Of a DNA stretch of 64,000 nucleotides, positions 37,036 through 47,393 are shown one piece after another; position 1 is the stretch's first letter; each line of letters opens with the position of its first letter. Position numbers and translations under genes: made by a program. A model generated the notes under the pieces. That model saw only the letters and a list, made by a program, of their open reading frames with translations. It was not told the DNA's origin and ran no database searches. This DNA comes from Microvirga flocculans ATCC BAA-817 (GTDB lineage Bacteria > Pseudomonadota > Alphaproteobacteria > Rhizobiales > Beijerinckiaceae), in the NCBI RefSeq assembly GCF_000518665.1, contig NZ_JAEA01000001.1, positions 434,001-498,000 on the forward strand, read 5' to 3'.

Positions 37036-38955
37036 ATGTCCGGCATGAACAAAACCAAGGCTCAAGCCTCCTCCTGGCCGAACCTGCCTTCCATGCCGAG
37101 CGCGGAAGGGGTTTGGAAGCTTCACTGCTTCATCCGTCCGATTCTTGTCGTCATCCCTCTGCTCGGGTTGCTCCTGGGGTTCGGCGCGCGCCTGGCCGGA
37201 TATGGCCAATGGGCGGGACTGATCTGGGCCGGTTCGACCGTGCCGGTCCTGAGCGCCCTGCTTGTCGAGATCGTCGCAAGCCTGCGGCGCGGGGATGTGG
37301 GACTCGACATCGTCGCGGCCCTGTCCATGACCGCGGCGCTCGTGTTCGAGGAGCCTCTCGCCGCCGTGGTGGTGGCGCTGATGTATGCGGGCGGGCAGTA
37401 TCTCGAGAGCTTTGCCGAGCGCCGCGCCAAGCGCGAGATGACCGCGCTGCTGGAGCGCGTTCCCCGCACGGCGCTCCGGTATCGCGACGGGCAGCTTGAG
37501 GAGGTCGGCCTCGATGTGATCGCCCCGCAGGACCGCCTGCTCATCCGCCAGGGAGATGTGGTGCCTGTCGACGGCATCGTCGACAAGGGCGTGGCGGTGC
37601 TCGATCAATCGGCTCTGACGGGCGAATCCCTGCCCGTCCAGAAGGGCGCGGACGATGCGGTCATGAGCGGCGTCACCAATGCGGGAGCCGCCTTCGATCT
37701 GCGTGTGACCCACCGGGCCGCCGAAAGCACCTATGCGGGCATCATTCGCCTCATCGAGGCGGCGCAGGCGTCCAAGGCTCCCATGACCCGGCTCGCGGAC
37801 CGGTTCGCCATGGCCTTCCTGGCGCTCACCGTCGTTCTCGCCGGTGGCGCCTGGCTCTGGACCGGCGATCCGATCAGGGCCCTTGCCGTGCTCGTGGTGG
37901 CGACGCCCTGTCCGTTGATCCTGGCCGTTCCGGTCGCCATCGTGTCCGGCGTGTCGCGGGCCGCCAAGGCCGGCGTGCTCGTGAAGGGCGGCCGGGCGCT
38001 GGAGATGCTCTCGCGAGTGCAGGTTCTGGTGATCGACAAGACCGGCACCCTCACCCACGGCGAGGCGAGCCTGTCGGAGCTCAAGCCTCTCGACGATGTC
38101 CCGGCCGAACGTTTTCTCCAGCTCGCGGCATCGCTCGAGCAGGCCTCGAAGCACGTGATGGCGCGGGCCCTCGTGCAGGAGGCGCAGGCGAGAGGATTGG
38201 CCCTGCTGCTGCCGTCCGATGTGGCGGAGATTCCCGGCGAGGGATTGCGTGGCATCGTCGACGGGCACGATGTTGTCGTCGGGGGCGTTCGTTACGTTCG
38301 CAGGCAGATTCCGGGCCTCGGCACCGGGCTGGACGGCAGCCGGTACCCGGTAGGATCGGTCGTGGTGGCGGTGGCGATCGATGGGCGGCTTGCGGGACTT
38401 CTCGTGCTGGCCGACCGGCTGCGTTCGGAAGCCGCGCATGTCATCGACGGGCTGCGCCGTCTCGGCGTGAACCGGATCGTGCTGGCCACGGGCGACCGCA
38501 GCGACGTCGCCGAAACCGTCACGGCCGGTCTGAGCCTCGACGGCGTTCATGCCGACCTGACGCCGGATAGAAAGATCGGCATCGTCCAGGACGAGAAGAG
38601 GCATGGCTTCGTGATGATGATCGGCGATGGGGTCAACGATGCCCCGGCCCTTGCCGCCGCCGATCTCGGGGTGGCCATGGGCGCGAAGGGGGCCGCGGCC
38701 TCCGCCGAGGCCGCCGATGTCGTTCTCCTCGTCGACCGGCTCGACAAGATCCCGGTCGCCATCCAGGCGGCGCGCTGGTCGCGGCGCATCGCGTTGCAGA
38801 GCGTCTATGCGGGGATCGGCCTCTCCGTGCTCGGGATGATCGCCGCGGCCTTCGGTTATCTCACCCCCGTTCAGGGGGCGCTGATCCAGGAAGCCATCGA
38901 CGTCGCCGTGATCCTCAACGCCCTGCGGGCCCTCTGGGGACCCGAAACGGCCTGA
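37036..38955 (+). CDS. P1B-type metal ATPase with TPC motif and no N-terminal metal domain
   Basis: 639-residue membrane pump. Seen: TGES actuator motif (195-198), membrane motif TPCP (290-293), phosphorylation site DKTGTLT (334-340) and hinge GDGVNDAPALAAADLG. No heavy-metal-associated domain and no His-rich tail. The conserved His-Pro pair of the nucleotide domain is Lys-His-Val here (372-374). TPC is a minority P1B motif, so the metal cannot be assigned. It lies 6 bp after the flavodoxin-fold gene in the stress island. Confidence 0.9.
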   Translation: MSGMNKTKAQASSWPNLPSMPSAEGVWKLHCFIRPILVVIPLLGLLLGFGARLAGYGQWAGLIWAGSTVPVLSALLVEIVASLRRGDVGLDIVAALSMTAALVFEEPLAAVVVALMYAGGQYLESFAERRAKREMTALLERVPRTALRYRDGQLEEVGLDVIAPQDRLLIRQGDVVPVDGIVDKGVAVLDQSALTGESLPVQKGADDAVMSGVTNAGAAFDLRVTHRAAESTYAGIIRLIEAAQASKAPMTRLADRFAMAFLALTVVLAGGAWLWTGDPIRALAVLVVATPCPLILAVPVAIVSGVSRAAKAGVLVKGGRALEMLSRVQVLVIDKTGTLTHGEASLSELKPLDDVPAERFLQLAASLEQASKHVMARALVQEAQARGLALLLPSDVAEIPGEGLRGIVDGHDVVVGGVRYVRRQIPGLGTGLDGSRYPVGSVVVAVAIDGRLAGLLVLADRLRSEAAHVIDGLRRLGVNRIVLATGDRSDVAETVTAGLSLDGVHADLTPDRKIGIVQDEKRHGFVMMIGDGVNDAPALAAADLGVAMGAKGAAASAEAADVVLLVDRLDKIPVAIQAARWSRRIALQSVYAGIGLSVLGMIAAAFGYLTPVQGALIQEAIDVAVILNALRALWGPETA

Positions 38956-39089
38956 AGGTCCTCTTCCAGTCTGCTCCGGTCGGCGAGCGACGCAACAGGC
39001 ACTTGGGGTGAAATGAACGCAACGGCTCGACGGTGATGGCCCAAGATGCCATCTTCCCACACGGCTCAATTCCTATCCAGGAGATCTCC

Positions 39090-40685
39090 TTGTCGCTTCG
39101 CCTTCACTTCTACGGCGCCGCCCGCACCGTCACGGGTTCCTGTTTCCTGCTCGAGACGGAGGCGGCCCGCGTCCTGGTCGATTGCGGCATGTTCCAGGGG
39201 TCGAAGGAGGAGAGGGAGCTCAATTACCAGCACTTCCCCTTCCGCGCGGCGGGCATCAGCGCCCTGTGCCTGACCCATGCGCATATCGACCATAGCGGCC
39301 TGGTTCCGAAACTGGTGAAAGCCGGGTTCGACGGGCCGATCTATGCCACGTCCGGCACCACGGACCTCGCGTCCATCATGCTTCCGGATTCCGGCTATAT
39401 CCAGGAGGTCGAGGTCAACCAGCTCAACCGCCGCAACAGCCGCCGCGGCCGGGAGACGGTCACGCCCATCTACACGGAGGAGGACGCGATCGCTTCCTTG
39501 CGGCAGTTCCGGTCCGTGGCCTACGGCCAATGGCAGAATGTGGCTCCCGGGTTCCGGGCCCGCTACTGGAATGCGGGCCACCTTCTGGGCTCCGCATCCA
39601 TCGAGATGGAAGTGGCTCCCAACGGCGCCAAGGAGCCGATCCGCTTCCTGTTCTCCGGCGATGTCGGCCCCGATCACAAGCTTCTGCAGCCCGATCCCGA
39701 CGGGCCGAGCAATCTCGATTACGTCATCCTCGAATCGACCTACGGCGACACGGATCGCGACGGCACCACTATCGAGCGCCGGCGGCGGATGCTGCGGGAC
39801 GAGGTGCGCGCGGCAATGAAGCCGAGCGGCGCCCTGCTCATTCCCTCTTTCGCGGTGGAGCGGACCCAGGAGCTTCTCGTCGATCTCATGGAGCTGATGG
39901 AAGCCGGCGAATTGCCGGAGATTCCGATCTTCATCGATTCTCCCCTCGCCTCGAAGGCGAGCGCCATCTTCAAGCGGCACGCCAAGGAACTCAGAAACGG
40001 TTCCGACCTCGTTCAGGCCCTCGAGTCGCGCTTTGTCCGCTTCACCGAGACGGTCGAGCAGAGCAAGGCCATCGACAGGATCCACAGCTTCCACATCATC
40101 ATCGCGGCGAGCGGCATGTGCGAGGCGGGCCGCATCCGTCACCACCTGAAGGCCTGGCTCTGGCGTGACGAGGCCACCGTTCTCTTCGTCGGCTTCCAGG
40201 CGCAAGGCACCCTCGGGCGCATCCTTCAGGACGGCGCGTCGAAGGTTAGGATTCATGGCGAGGAGGTGAATGTCCGGGCCCGCCTGCGGACGCTGGATCT
40301 CTATTCCGGTCACGCCGACGGACCCGAGCTGAAGGCCTGGCTCGTCGACCGCCTGCCGGTCCGCCGCGGGGTCTTCCTGGTGCACGGAGAGGATCCGGCG
40401 CTGAAGGCGTTGCAGACGTCTTTGGCCGACATCCAGCACGTTCCCCATCCGGTCATTCCGGAGATCGACGACATTTACGACCTGAGCGGCGAGACGGCGG
40501 TTCGCGTCGAGCGGCGCGAGCCGCGCCTGCCGGCTTCGAGCGCCGGGCATCGCGACTGGCACAACGACTACGCGGAGCTGATGCTCGAGATCAACGAGGC
40601 CATCGACGCGGCGGCGGACAGGAAGGCCAAGGCCGTCGTCATCCGGCGGATCCGGGAGGCCCTCAAGGATGGAGCCCACGGGTAA
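39090..40685 (+). CDS. Metallo-beta-lactamase/beta-CASP RNA-processing-like hydrolase
   Basis: 531 residues from a TTG start that has AGGAG 7 nt upstream; the product then begins SLRLHFYGAARTVTGSCFLLE, as in this family. Metal motif LTHAHIDHSG, later His and Asp in GHLLGSASIEM and FSGDVG, and the beta-CASP/RMMBL parts (STYGDTDRD, IAASGMCEAGRIRHHL, YSGHADGPELKAW). Related to YSH1/CPSF-73-like nucleases. In-frame ATGs 54-57 bp upstream lack a ribosome site. Likely an RNA or nucleic-acid hydrolase active under stress. Confidence 0.9.
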   Translation: MSLRLHFYGAARTVTGSCFLLETEAARVLVDCGMFQGSKEERELNYQHFPFRAAGISALCLTHAHIDHSGLVPKLVKAGFDGPIYATSGTTDLASIMLPDSGYIQEVEVNQLNRRNSRRGRETVTPIYTEEDAIASLRQFRSVAYGQWQNVAPGFRARYWNAGHLLGSASIEMEVAPNGAKEPIRFLFSGDVGPDHKLLQPDPDGPSNLDYVILESTYGDTDRDGTTIERRRRMLRDEVRAAMKPSGALLIPSFAVERTQELLVDLMELMEAGELPEIPIFIDSPLASKASAIFKRHAKELRNGSDLVQALESRFVRFTETVEQSKAIDRIHSFHIIIAASGMCEAGRIRHHLKAWLWRDEATVLFVGFQAQGTLGRILQDGASKVRIHGEEVNVRARLRTLDLYSGHADGPELKAWLVDRLPVRRGVFLVHGEDPALKALQTSLADIQHVPHPVIPEIDDIYDLSGETAVRVERREPRLPASSAGHRDWHNDYAELMLEINEAIDAAADRKAKAVVIRRIREALKDGAHG

Positions 40686-40723
40686 TCTCAGGTAGATTCG
40701 TCCCCTCGCAGCGCGTCTCCAGA

Positions 40724-40737
40724 TTGACCGGGATCAA
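40724..40737. promoter_or_regulatory. FNR/FixK-type box
   Basis: TTGACCGGGATCAA, a full match to TTGA-N6-TCAA (with the ATCAA half intact). It lies 77 bp before the TTG start of the next gene, a good distance for class II activation. Confidence 0.75.
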
Positions 40738-40814
40738 GGTGGAGACGCAGCGCGCCTCTAAGCTTTGCTGAAACTGCGGGCCCGTCCGAGGCCCGCTTCA
40801 TCCTGGAGGGACCA

Positions 40815-41219
40815 TTGCTCTATCACATCACGCTCCATCTGGCCCGCAGCAAGCAGTTCCCGGAAGGAAGCCCGCGATACGGCTACGAGATCACCGCGCC
40901 CCTCGATGCCGAAGGCCATCTCGACCAGGAGGAATGGGCCGGAAAGAGGGCCTATTGCCGGGTCCGCCGCTTCTGGGGCGACGAGGGCGAGCGGAATGGC
41001 GTCCTGGTGCGCCGACCGGGCGGAGCCGGCGGCGCGACATGGGTGATCGACTACAACCAGGACCGGGCCGGCGACGAAGAGGCGGGCTATCACCTGCACC
41101 AGCATCGCTTCGCGGTGGGCGAATACGTCACCATTCAGGACGATGACGAAAAGCCTCACACCTTCCAGGTCGTTTCCGTGAACAGGGCCGAGCCTGCCAA
41201 AGCGGAGGAGCATCGATGA
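40815..41219 (+). CDS. Conserved hypothetical protein coupled to cytochrome c
   Basis: 134 residues from a TTG start with GGAGGG 5 nt upstream. Soluble, acidic, probably beta-rich (LYHITLHLARSKQFPEG, WVIDYNQDRAGDEEAGYHLHQHRFAVGEYVTI). The segment YHLHQHRF offers several His that could bind metal or heme, though this is only suggestive. Its stop overlaps the cytochrome c start (ATGA), so the two are made together. Preceded by an FNR/FixK-type box. No function is known to me. Confidence 0.85.
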   Translation: MLYHITLHLARSKQFPEGSPRYGYEITAPLDAEGHLDQEEWAGKRAYCRVRRFWGDEGERNGVLVRRPGGAGGATWVIDYNQDRAGDEEAGYHLHQHRFAVGEYVTIQDDDEKPHTFQVVSVNRAEPAKAEEHR

Positions 41220-41536
41220 TGAGACGCGTTCCGCTCCTTTGTCTCGTCCTCGCGCTGACGGCTGCGCCGGCCGTCGCCCAATCCGGGCGCGTGCAGCGCG
41301 GCTTCACCTTCGCGCAGACGAACTGCGCCCAGTGTCACGCCATCGGTCGCGTCGGCGAGAGTCCCATCCCCGAGGCGCCGCCCTTCCGGACCCTGCACAC
41401 CCGCTATCCCATCGAGGATTTGGCGGAATCCCTGGCCGAGGGCATCACCACGGGGCATCCTTCCATGCCCCAGTTCCAGCTCGATCCGGCCCAGATCAAC
41501 GATCTTCTCGCCTATCTGAACTCCATCCAGGATTAG
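41216..41536 (+). CDS. Small mono-heme c-type cytochrome
   Basis: 106 residues: signal peptide ending APAVAQ, one heme site CAQCH at about residues 37-41, and a likely axial Met in GHPSMPQF near residue 84. Periplasmic class I cytochrome that could carry electrons under low oxygen. Translationally coupled to the preceding unknown protein and covered by the same FNR/FixK-type box. Confidence 0.93.
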   Translation: MMRRVPLLCLVLALTAAPAVAQSGRVQRGFTFAQTNCAQCHAIGRVGESPIPEAPPFRTLHTRYPIEDLAESLAEGITTGHPSMPQFQLDPAQINDLLAYLNSIQD

Positions 41537-41547
41537 GCCCCGGTCCA

Positions 41548-41985
41548 TCAGCGCACGACGAGGACCGGGATCTTCGAGTGGGTGAGCACCTTCATGGTCT
41601 CGCTGCCCAGAAGCAGCGCCGAGACGCCGCCGCGTCCATGGGAGGCCATGACGATGAGATCGCACCGCTGGCTTTCCGCAGTCCGGATGATCGCCTGATA
41701 GGGCGCGTCGTCTTCCAGATGGAGGGTCCTGGCGTCGATGCCGAGGCCGCGGGCGATCTCCGACGCCTCCGCCAGGGTCCGCTCGGCCTGCTTCTGCATG
41801 TGCTCCTTGAAGGTGGACGGCGTCTCCTCCAGCTGATCGGCTTCGACCGCAAAGACATGGAAGCGCTCGGTGACGGTCAGCAGCAGCACCGCCGCGCCCA
41901 GGGCCTTTGCCAGGTTGGTTCCGTGCTCGACGGCTCGTGCGGACAGGGACGAGCCGTCGGTGGCGATCAGGATAGTCTTGTACAT
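41548..41985 (-). CDS. Universal stress protein (single domain)
   Basis: 145 residues, one USP fold: opening MYKTILIATDGSSLSARAVEHG, ATP loop ASHGRGGVSALLLGSETMKVL with the G-x2-G-x9-G-S pattern, and end IPVLVVR. This is the ATP-binding class. The ATG at 41985 is preferred over one 15 bp upstream. Convergent with the cytochrome gene and downstream of a second USP and an alcohol dehydrogenase on the same strand. Confidence 0.92.
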   Translation of the reverse strand: MYKTILIATDGSSLSARAVEHGTNLAKALGAAVLLLTVTERFHVFAVEADQLEETPSTFKEHMQKQAERTLAEASEIARGLGIDARTLHLEDDAPYQAIIRTAESQRCDLIVMASHGRGGVSALLLGSETMKVLTHSKIPVLVVR

Positions 41986-42034
41986 TCTGGCCTCCCTCAC
42001 GTGAGGAAAAAGCCCCCAATAGCCGTGCCCATTC

Positions 42035-42877
42035 TTAGTAGGAGAGGAACAGGGGCACCGGGCAATTCTTGAGCAGCGACTGCGTCGTGCCGCCGAGCAT
42101 CAGCTGGCGGAAGCGCGAATGCACATAGGCGCCCATCACGATCATGTCGGCGCGCGTCAGGTGCGCGTGATTGCGCAGGGTCTCGGCGACATCGCCGTTC
42201 TGGGCCGGCAGGGTCAGCACATTCACGTTGATGCCGTGCCGTGCGAGATGCGGCGCGATTTCGACTCCGGGCACGGTCCGCGTCAGGTCCTTCTCGCCCG
42301 TGACGCCGATCAGCTCGACCTGTGAGGCGGCCCGCAGGATCGGCAGGGCGTCGTTGAGAGCGCGGGCGGCCTTGGCGCTGCCATCCCAGGCCACGATGAT
42401 CCTTTTGCCGGAAAAGGCCTCGCAGCCATCGGGCACGGTGATGAGCGGGCGCCCGCTGTCCATGAGCACCGCTTCGATCAACCCCCGGTCCACAGCGAGG
42501 GAGATCGGCTCGGAATCGAGCACCGTCAGGTCGTGCGTCCGCGCCAGGGCGGTGAAGCTCTTGATCAGGTCCGGATAGGCGAGCTGCGGCGCCTGGGTCG
42601 TGCAGGCGAGCCCCGAGGCGGCTGCGGCGCGCTCGGAGAAGTCCGCGACCCCGCGGGCGAGGGCGTCCAGCCTGCGGTTCTCGGCATTCACGAGCTGTTC
42701 GGCAAAGCTGCTGACGAAGGCATGCGTCAGGGTCAGTTTCAGCGACGCGGCCTGGACGGTCACATGGGCGCCGGCTTCGCGGGCCAGGGAGAGCCCGTAG
42801 GCGAGAGCGGAGGATCGCTCCTGAGCATCCCCTTCCTCGGTCACTCCGATCAGAATGCTGCGGATGTTCTGGAGCAT
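42035..42877 (-). CDS. Tandem universal stress protein
   Basis: 280 residues from the ATG at 42877 (GAAGGG 8 nt upstream). Two USP-like halves: first SILIGVTEEGDAQERSSALAYGLSLAREAG, second KRIIVAWDGSAKAARALNDALPIL with a loop MGAYVHSRFRQLMLGGTTQSLL. The architecture resembles the USP at 35573. Member of the stress island. Confidence 0.9.
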   Translation of the reverse strand: MLQNIRSILIGVTEEGDAQERSSALAYGLSLAREAGAHVTVQAASLKLTLTHAFVSSFAEQLVNAENRRLDALARGVADFSERAAAASGLACTTQAPQLAYPDLIKSFTALARTHDLTVLDSEPISLAVDRGLIEAVLMDSGRPLITVPDGCEAFSGKRIIVAWDGSAKAARALNDALPILRAASQVELIGVTGEKDLTRTVPGVEIAPHLARHGINVNVLTLPAQNGDVAETLRNHAHLTRADMIVMGAYVHSRFRQLMLGGTTQSLLKNCPVPLFLSY

Positions 42878-42938
42878 GGGCATATCCCTTCTTCGGTCGA
42901 GGTGAAGCTTAGGCTTGGCGGTGTGGGCGGTTTCGCAT

Positions 42939-43925
42939 TCATCGGGGTATCAGCACGGCTGCGCCCTGGAGTCGGCCGGAGCGGAGGTCCTCCAGGGCAT
43001 CGTTGGCGGCTTCCAGGGGGTAGGGCATTGTTTGCGTCCTGATGCGCGCCTTGGGGGCGACGGCGAGAAAGTCCAGGGCGTCCCGACGGGTCAGATTGGC
43101 CACCGACACGATCTGCCTCTCCCCCCACAGGAGCCTGTATGGAAACCGCGGGATGTCGCTCATGTGGATGCCGCCGCAGACGACACGCCCGCCTTTCCTG
43201 ATGGCGGAGAGAGCCGTCGGCACGAGATCGCCGACGGGCGCGAAGATGATCGCGGCGTCCAGGCGTTCGGGCGGCTCCCGGTCCGAATCTCCGGCCCAGA
43301 CGGCGCCGAGCGAGCGCGCAAAATCCTGGGCCGCGCTATCGCCCGGGCGCGTGAAGGCGAAAATGCGCCGTCCCTGCCAGAGGCAGACCTGGGTGATGAT
43401 GTGGGCGGCGGCGCCGAATCCGTAAATGCCGACCGTTTCGGCCGGTCCCGCCGCGACCAGGGAGCGCCAGCCGATCAGGCCGGCGCAGAGCAGGGGAGCG
43501 AGAGAAACGGGATCGCCGTTCTCCGGCAGCCTGAAGGCATAGGCCGCGTCGGCGATGGCGTGAGAGGCGAAACCGCCGTCGCGGGTATAGCCGGTGAACA
43601 GCGGATCGTCGCAGAGATTCTCGCGGCCCGAGGCGCAATAGGGACAATGCCCACAGGTATGGCCAAGCCAGGGAATGCCGACGCGCTGTCCCAGCTTGAG
43701 GCCGCCGACACCTGCGCCGAGCCCATCCACGCGGCCCACGATTTCATGACCGGGAACGAGGGGCAGCTTGGGGTGGGGCAGGTCGCCGTCGACCACGTGG
43801 AGATCGGTGCGGCACACGGCGCAGGCTTCCACGGCGACGCGGATCTCGCCAGCGGATGGAGACGGCAAGGGCCGCTCCTCGAGCACGAGAGGCGTACGGA
43901 GCCGGCGAAGGACCATGGCTTTCAC
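42939..43925 (-). CDS. Zinc-dependent alcohol dehydrogenase family protein
   Basis: 328 residues from a GTG start with GGGAG 9 nt upstream. Catalytic Zn ligands lie in CAVCRTDLHVVDGD and GHEIVGRV; structural Zn is bound by the four Cys of HTCGHCPYCASGRENLC; the cofactor loop is GIYGFGAAAHI. Oxidises or reduces an alcohol/aldehyde with NAD(P). It lies 25 bp after a small unknown gene and upstream of two USP genes, consistent with a low-oxygen fermentation role. Confidence 0.93.
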   Translation of the reverse strand: MKAMVLRRLRTPLVLEERPLPSPSAGEIRVAVEACAVCRTDLHVVDGDLPHPKLPLVPGHEIVGRVDGLGAGVGGLKLGQRVGIPWLGHTCGHCPYCASGRENLCDDPLFTGYTRDGGFASHAIADAAYAFRLPENGDPVSLAPLLCAGLIGWRSLVAAGPAETVGIYGFGAAAHIITQVCLWQGRRIFAFTRPGDSAAQDFARSLGAVWAGDSDREPPERLDAAIIFAPVGDLVPTALSAIRKGGRVVCGGIHMSDIPRFPYRLLWGERQIVSVANLTRRDALDFLAVAPKARIRTQTMPYPLEAANDALEDLRSGRLQGAAVLIPR

Positions 43926-43950
43926 GGCGGATGTCTCCCGTTTCCGCCGT

Positions 43951-44232
43951 TCAGCCGAAGGTCGCGTCCATCCGTTCCCGCAGGGCCATCAGTTCCGCGA
44001 CATAGGGGATTCGCCGTTCGCGATGATCGTGCTGGAGCTTGCCGATCATGTCTCTCTTGCGGTCATCGTCCATCGCGCTGCTTGCGACGCGCGTGACATT
44101 CTTCTCGTGAGCGACGTCGATATCCGCGAGCGCCGCCAGCACGGACTGGAGCCGCGGAAGAATGTCGGGGGAATAGAAGCGGCTTTCTCCTGGCATGTCC
44201 CGCATCTGCAAACATTCGGCATGGGCGATCAT
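43951..44232 (-). CDS. Small hypothetical protein upstream of alcohol dehydrogenase
   Basis: 93 residues, highly charged and helical (ILPRLQSVLAALADIDVAHEKNVTRVASS, then DDDRKRDMIGKLQHDHRERRIPYVAELMALRERM). GGAGG precedes the ATG by 5 nt. No recognised family. It is first in the minus-strand run and about 170 bp downstream of an FNR/FixK-type box. Confidence 0.75.
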   Translation of the reverse strand: MIAHAECLQMRDMPGESRFYSPDILPRLQSVLAALADIDVAHEKNVTRVASSAMDDDRKRDMIGKLQHDHRERRIPYVAELMALRERMDATFG

Positions 44233-44400
44233 GGAGGCCTCCGCTGTTTCCCTCGGGCTCCCGAACGGCCTGACCTCCGCCGCGAATCGAACCCGAAAAG
44301 TGAGCGGGCATTTTGGTCAATGCGGGGCAGCTTGGCGGTGCTGTCGACGCCCATGGAGCGACTATGAAATCATCATGGGACGCTTTGCGCCTCGCCTGCA

Positions 44401-44414
44401 TTGACGCAAATCAA
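44401..44414. promoter_or_regulatory. FNR/FixK-type box
   Basis: TTGACGCAAATCAA, matching TTGA-N6-TCAA. It lies upstream of the small gene/alcohol dehydrogenase/USP run on the minus strand. The distance to the first start codon (169 bp) implies an untranslated leader of about 130 nt. Confidence 0.7.
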
Positions 44415-44466
44415 GTAGCTCGCAGCGTGAGCGTGCGAATCTCCCTGTCCGACGCCTGCACAATCG

Positions 44467-44883
44467 TCAGTGATGCCGATGCTGGCATTGCCCATGATCG
44501 GCCAGCACTTCGATAATCCGGCAATCCGAGACCCGGCGGTTGTCGCAGGCGACCATGGCTTCGAGCTCGTCGCGCAGGGCCGTGAGGCGGGCGATCTTGT
44601 CGTTGACCTCGTCGAGATGCGTCCGCGTGATGGCATGGACCTCGCCGCAGGAGCGGTTGGGGTCGCTCGTCAGATCGAGAAGCTGCCGGATCGCCTCGAC
44701 ATCGAATCCCAGCTCGCGGGCGTGGCGGATGAAGTTGAGACGCCGCACCTCGGGGGCGCCATAGCGCCGCTGCTGGCCCTCGGTGCGGGTGGGTTCGGGC
44801 AAGAGGCCGATCTGCTCGTAGTAGCGGATCGTCGGCACCTTCACGCCCGTCCGCCGGGACAGTTCTCCAATCGCCAGCTCCAT
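44467..44883 (-). CDS. MerR-family Zn/Cd/Pb-responsive regulator (ZntR/CadR-like)
   Basis: 138 residues: HTH IGELSRRTGVKVPTIRYYEQIGLLPEPTRTEGQQRRY, long dimerisation helix, and metal-binding Cys (one in RSCGEVH; a pair in ACDNRRVSDCRIIEVL) plus a His-rich tail (GQCQHRHH). This arrangement is typical of the Zn/Cd/Pb branch. Divergent from the metal ATPase, with a MerR-type promoter between them. Confidence 0.92.
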   Translation of the reverse strand: MELAIGELSRRTGVKVPTIRYYEQIGLLPEPTRTEGQQRRYGAPEVRRLNFIRHARELGFDVEAIRQLLDLTSDPNRSCGEVHAITRTHLDEVNDKIARLTALRDELEAMVACDNRRVSDCRIIEVLADHGQCQHRHH

Positions 44884-44897
44884 CTTAAAGAACCCTC

Positions 44898-44928
44898 TTG
44901 AACCTCTAGTCGCTAGAGCATGTAGGGT
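44898..44928 (+). promoter_or_regulatory. MerR-type promoter/operator of the metal ATPase gene
   Basis: TTGAAC at 44898-44903 and TAGGGT at 44923-44928 are separated by 19 bp, the overlong spacer typical of MerR activation. Within the spacer is the dyad CTCTAG-TCG-CTAGAG (44904-44918). Confidence 0.88.
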
Positions 44929-44959
44929 CTCCTCGAATCGATGTGAAGAGGTTTTTCCG

Positions 44960-47251
<2,292 letters not shown>

Positions 47252-47393
47252 CGCCTCAATCCTGCCGGACTTGCGCGCAACGTATTCGCTGCCGGAGAGG
47301 TTCGCGGCAAAGCGGACCCTGAACCGGCGGCAAGGGAAATCGGGGACCCGTCCGGCGCTGTACGTCCGGGCGGATCGGAATGCGGGGATCCCC

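Noticed and set aside
36412-39069. 885-codon open frame on the minus strand opposite the P-type ATPase
   Set aside because: Antisense shadow of three well-supported genes; composition is typical of shadows.
41995-42006. CCTCACGTGAGG palindrome between two USP genes
   Set aside because: Perfect 12-bp palindrome, but no known factor fits and a short palindrome like this can arise by chance.
44313-44516. Plus-strand frame of 67 codons over the FNR-type box
   Set aside because: Overlaps the MerR gene end and reads as random sequence; treated as intergenic.
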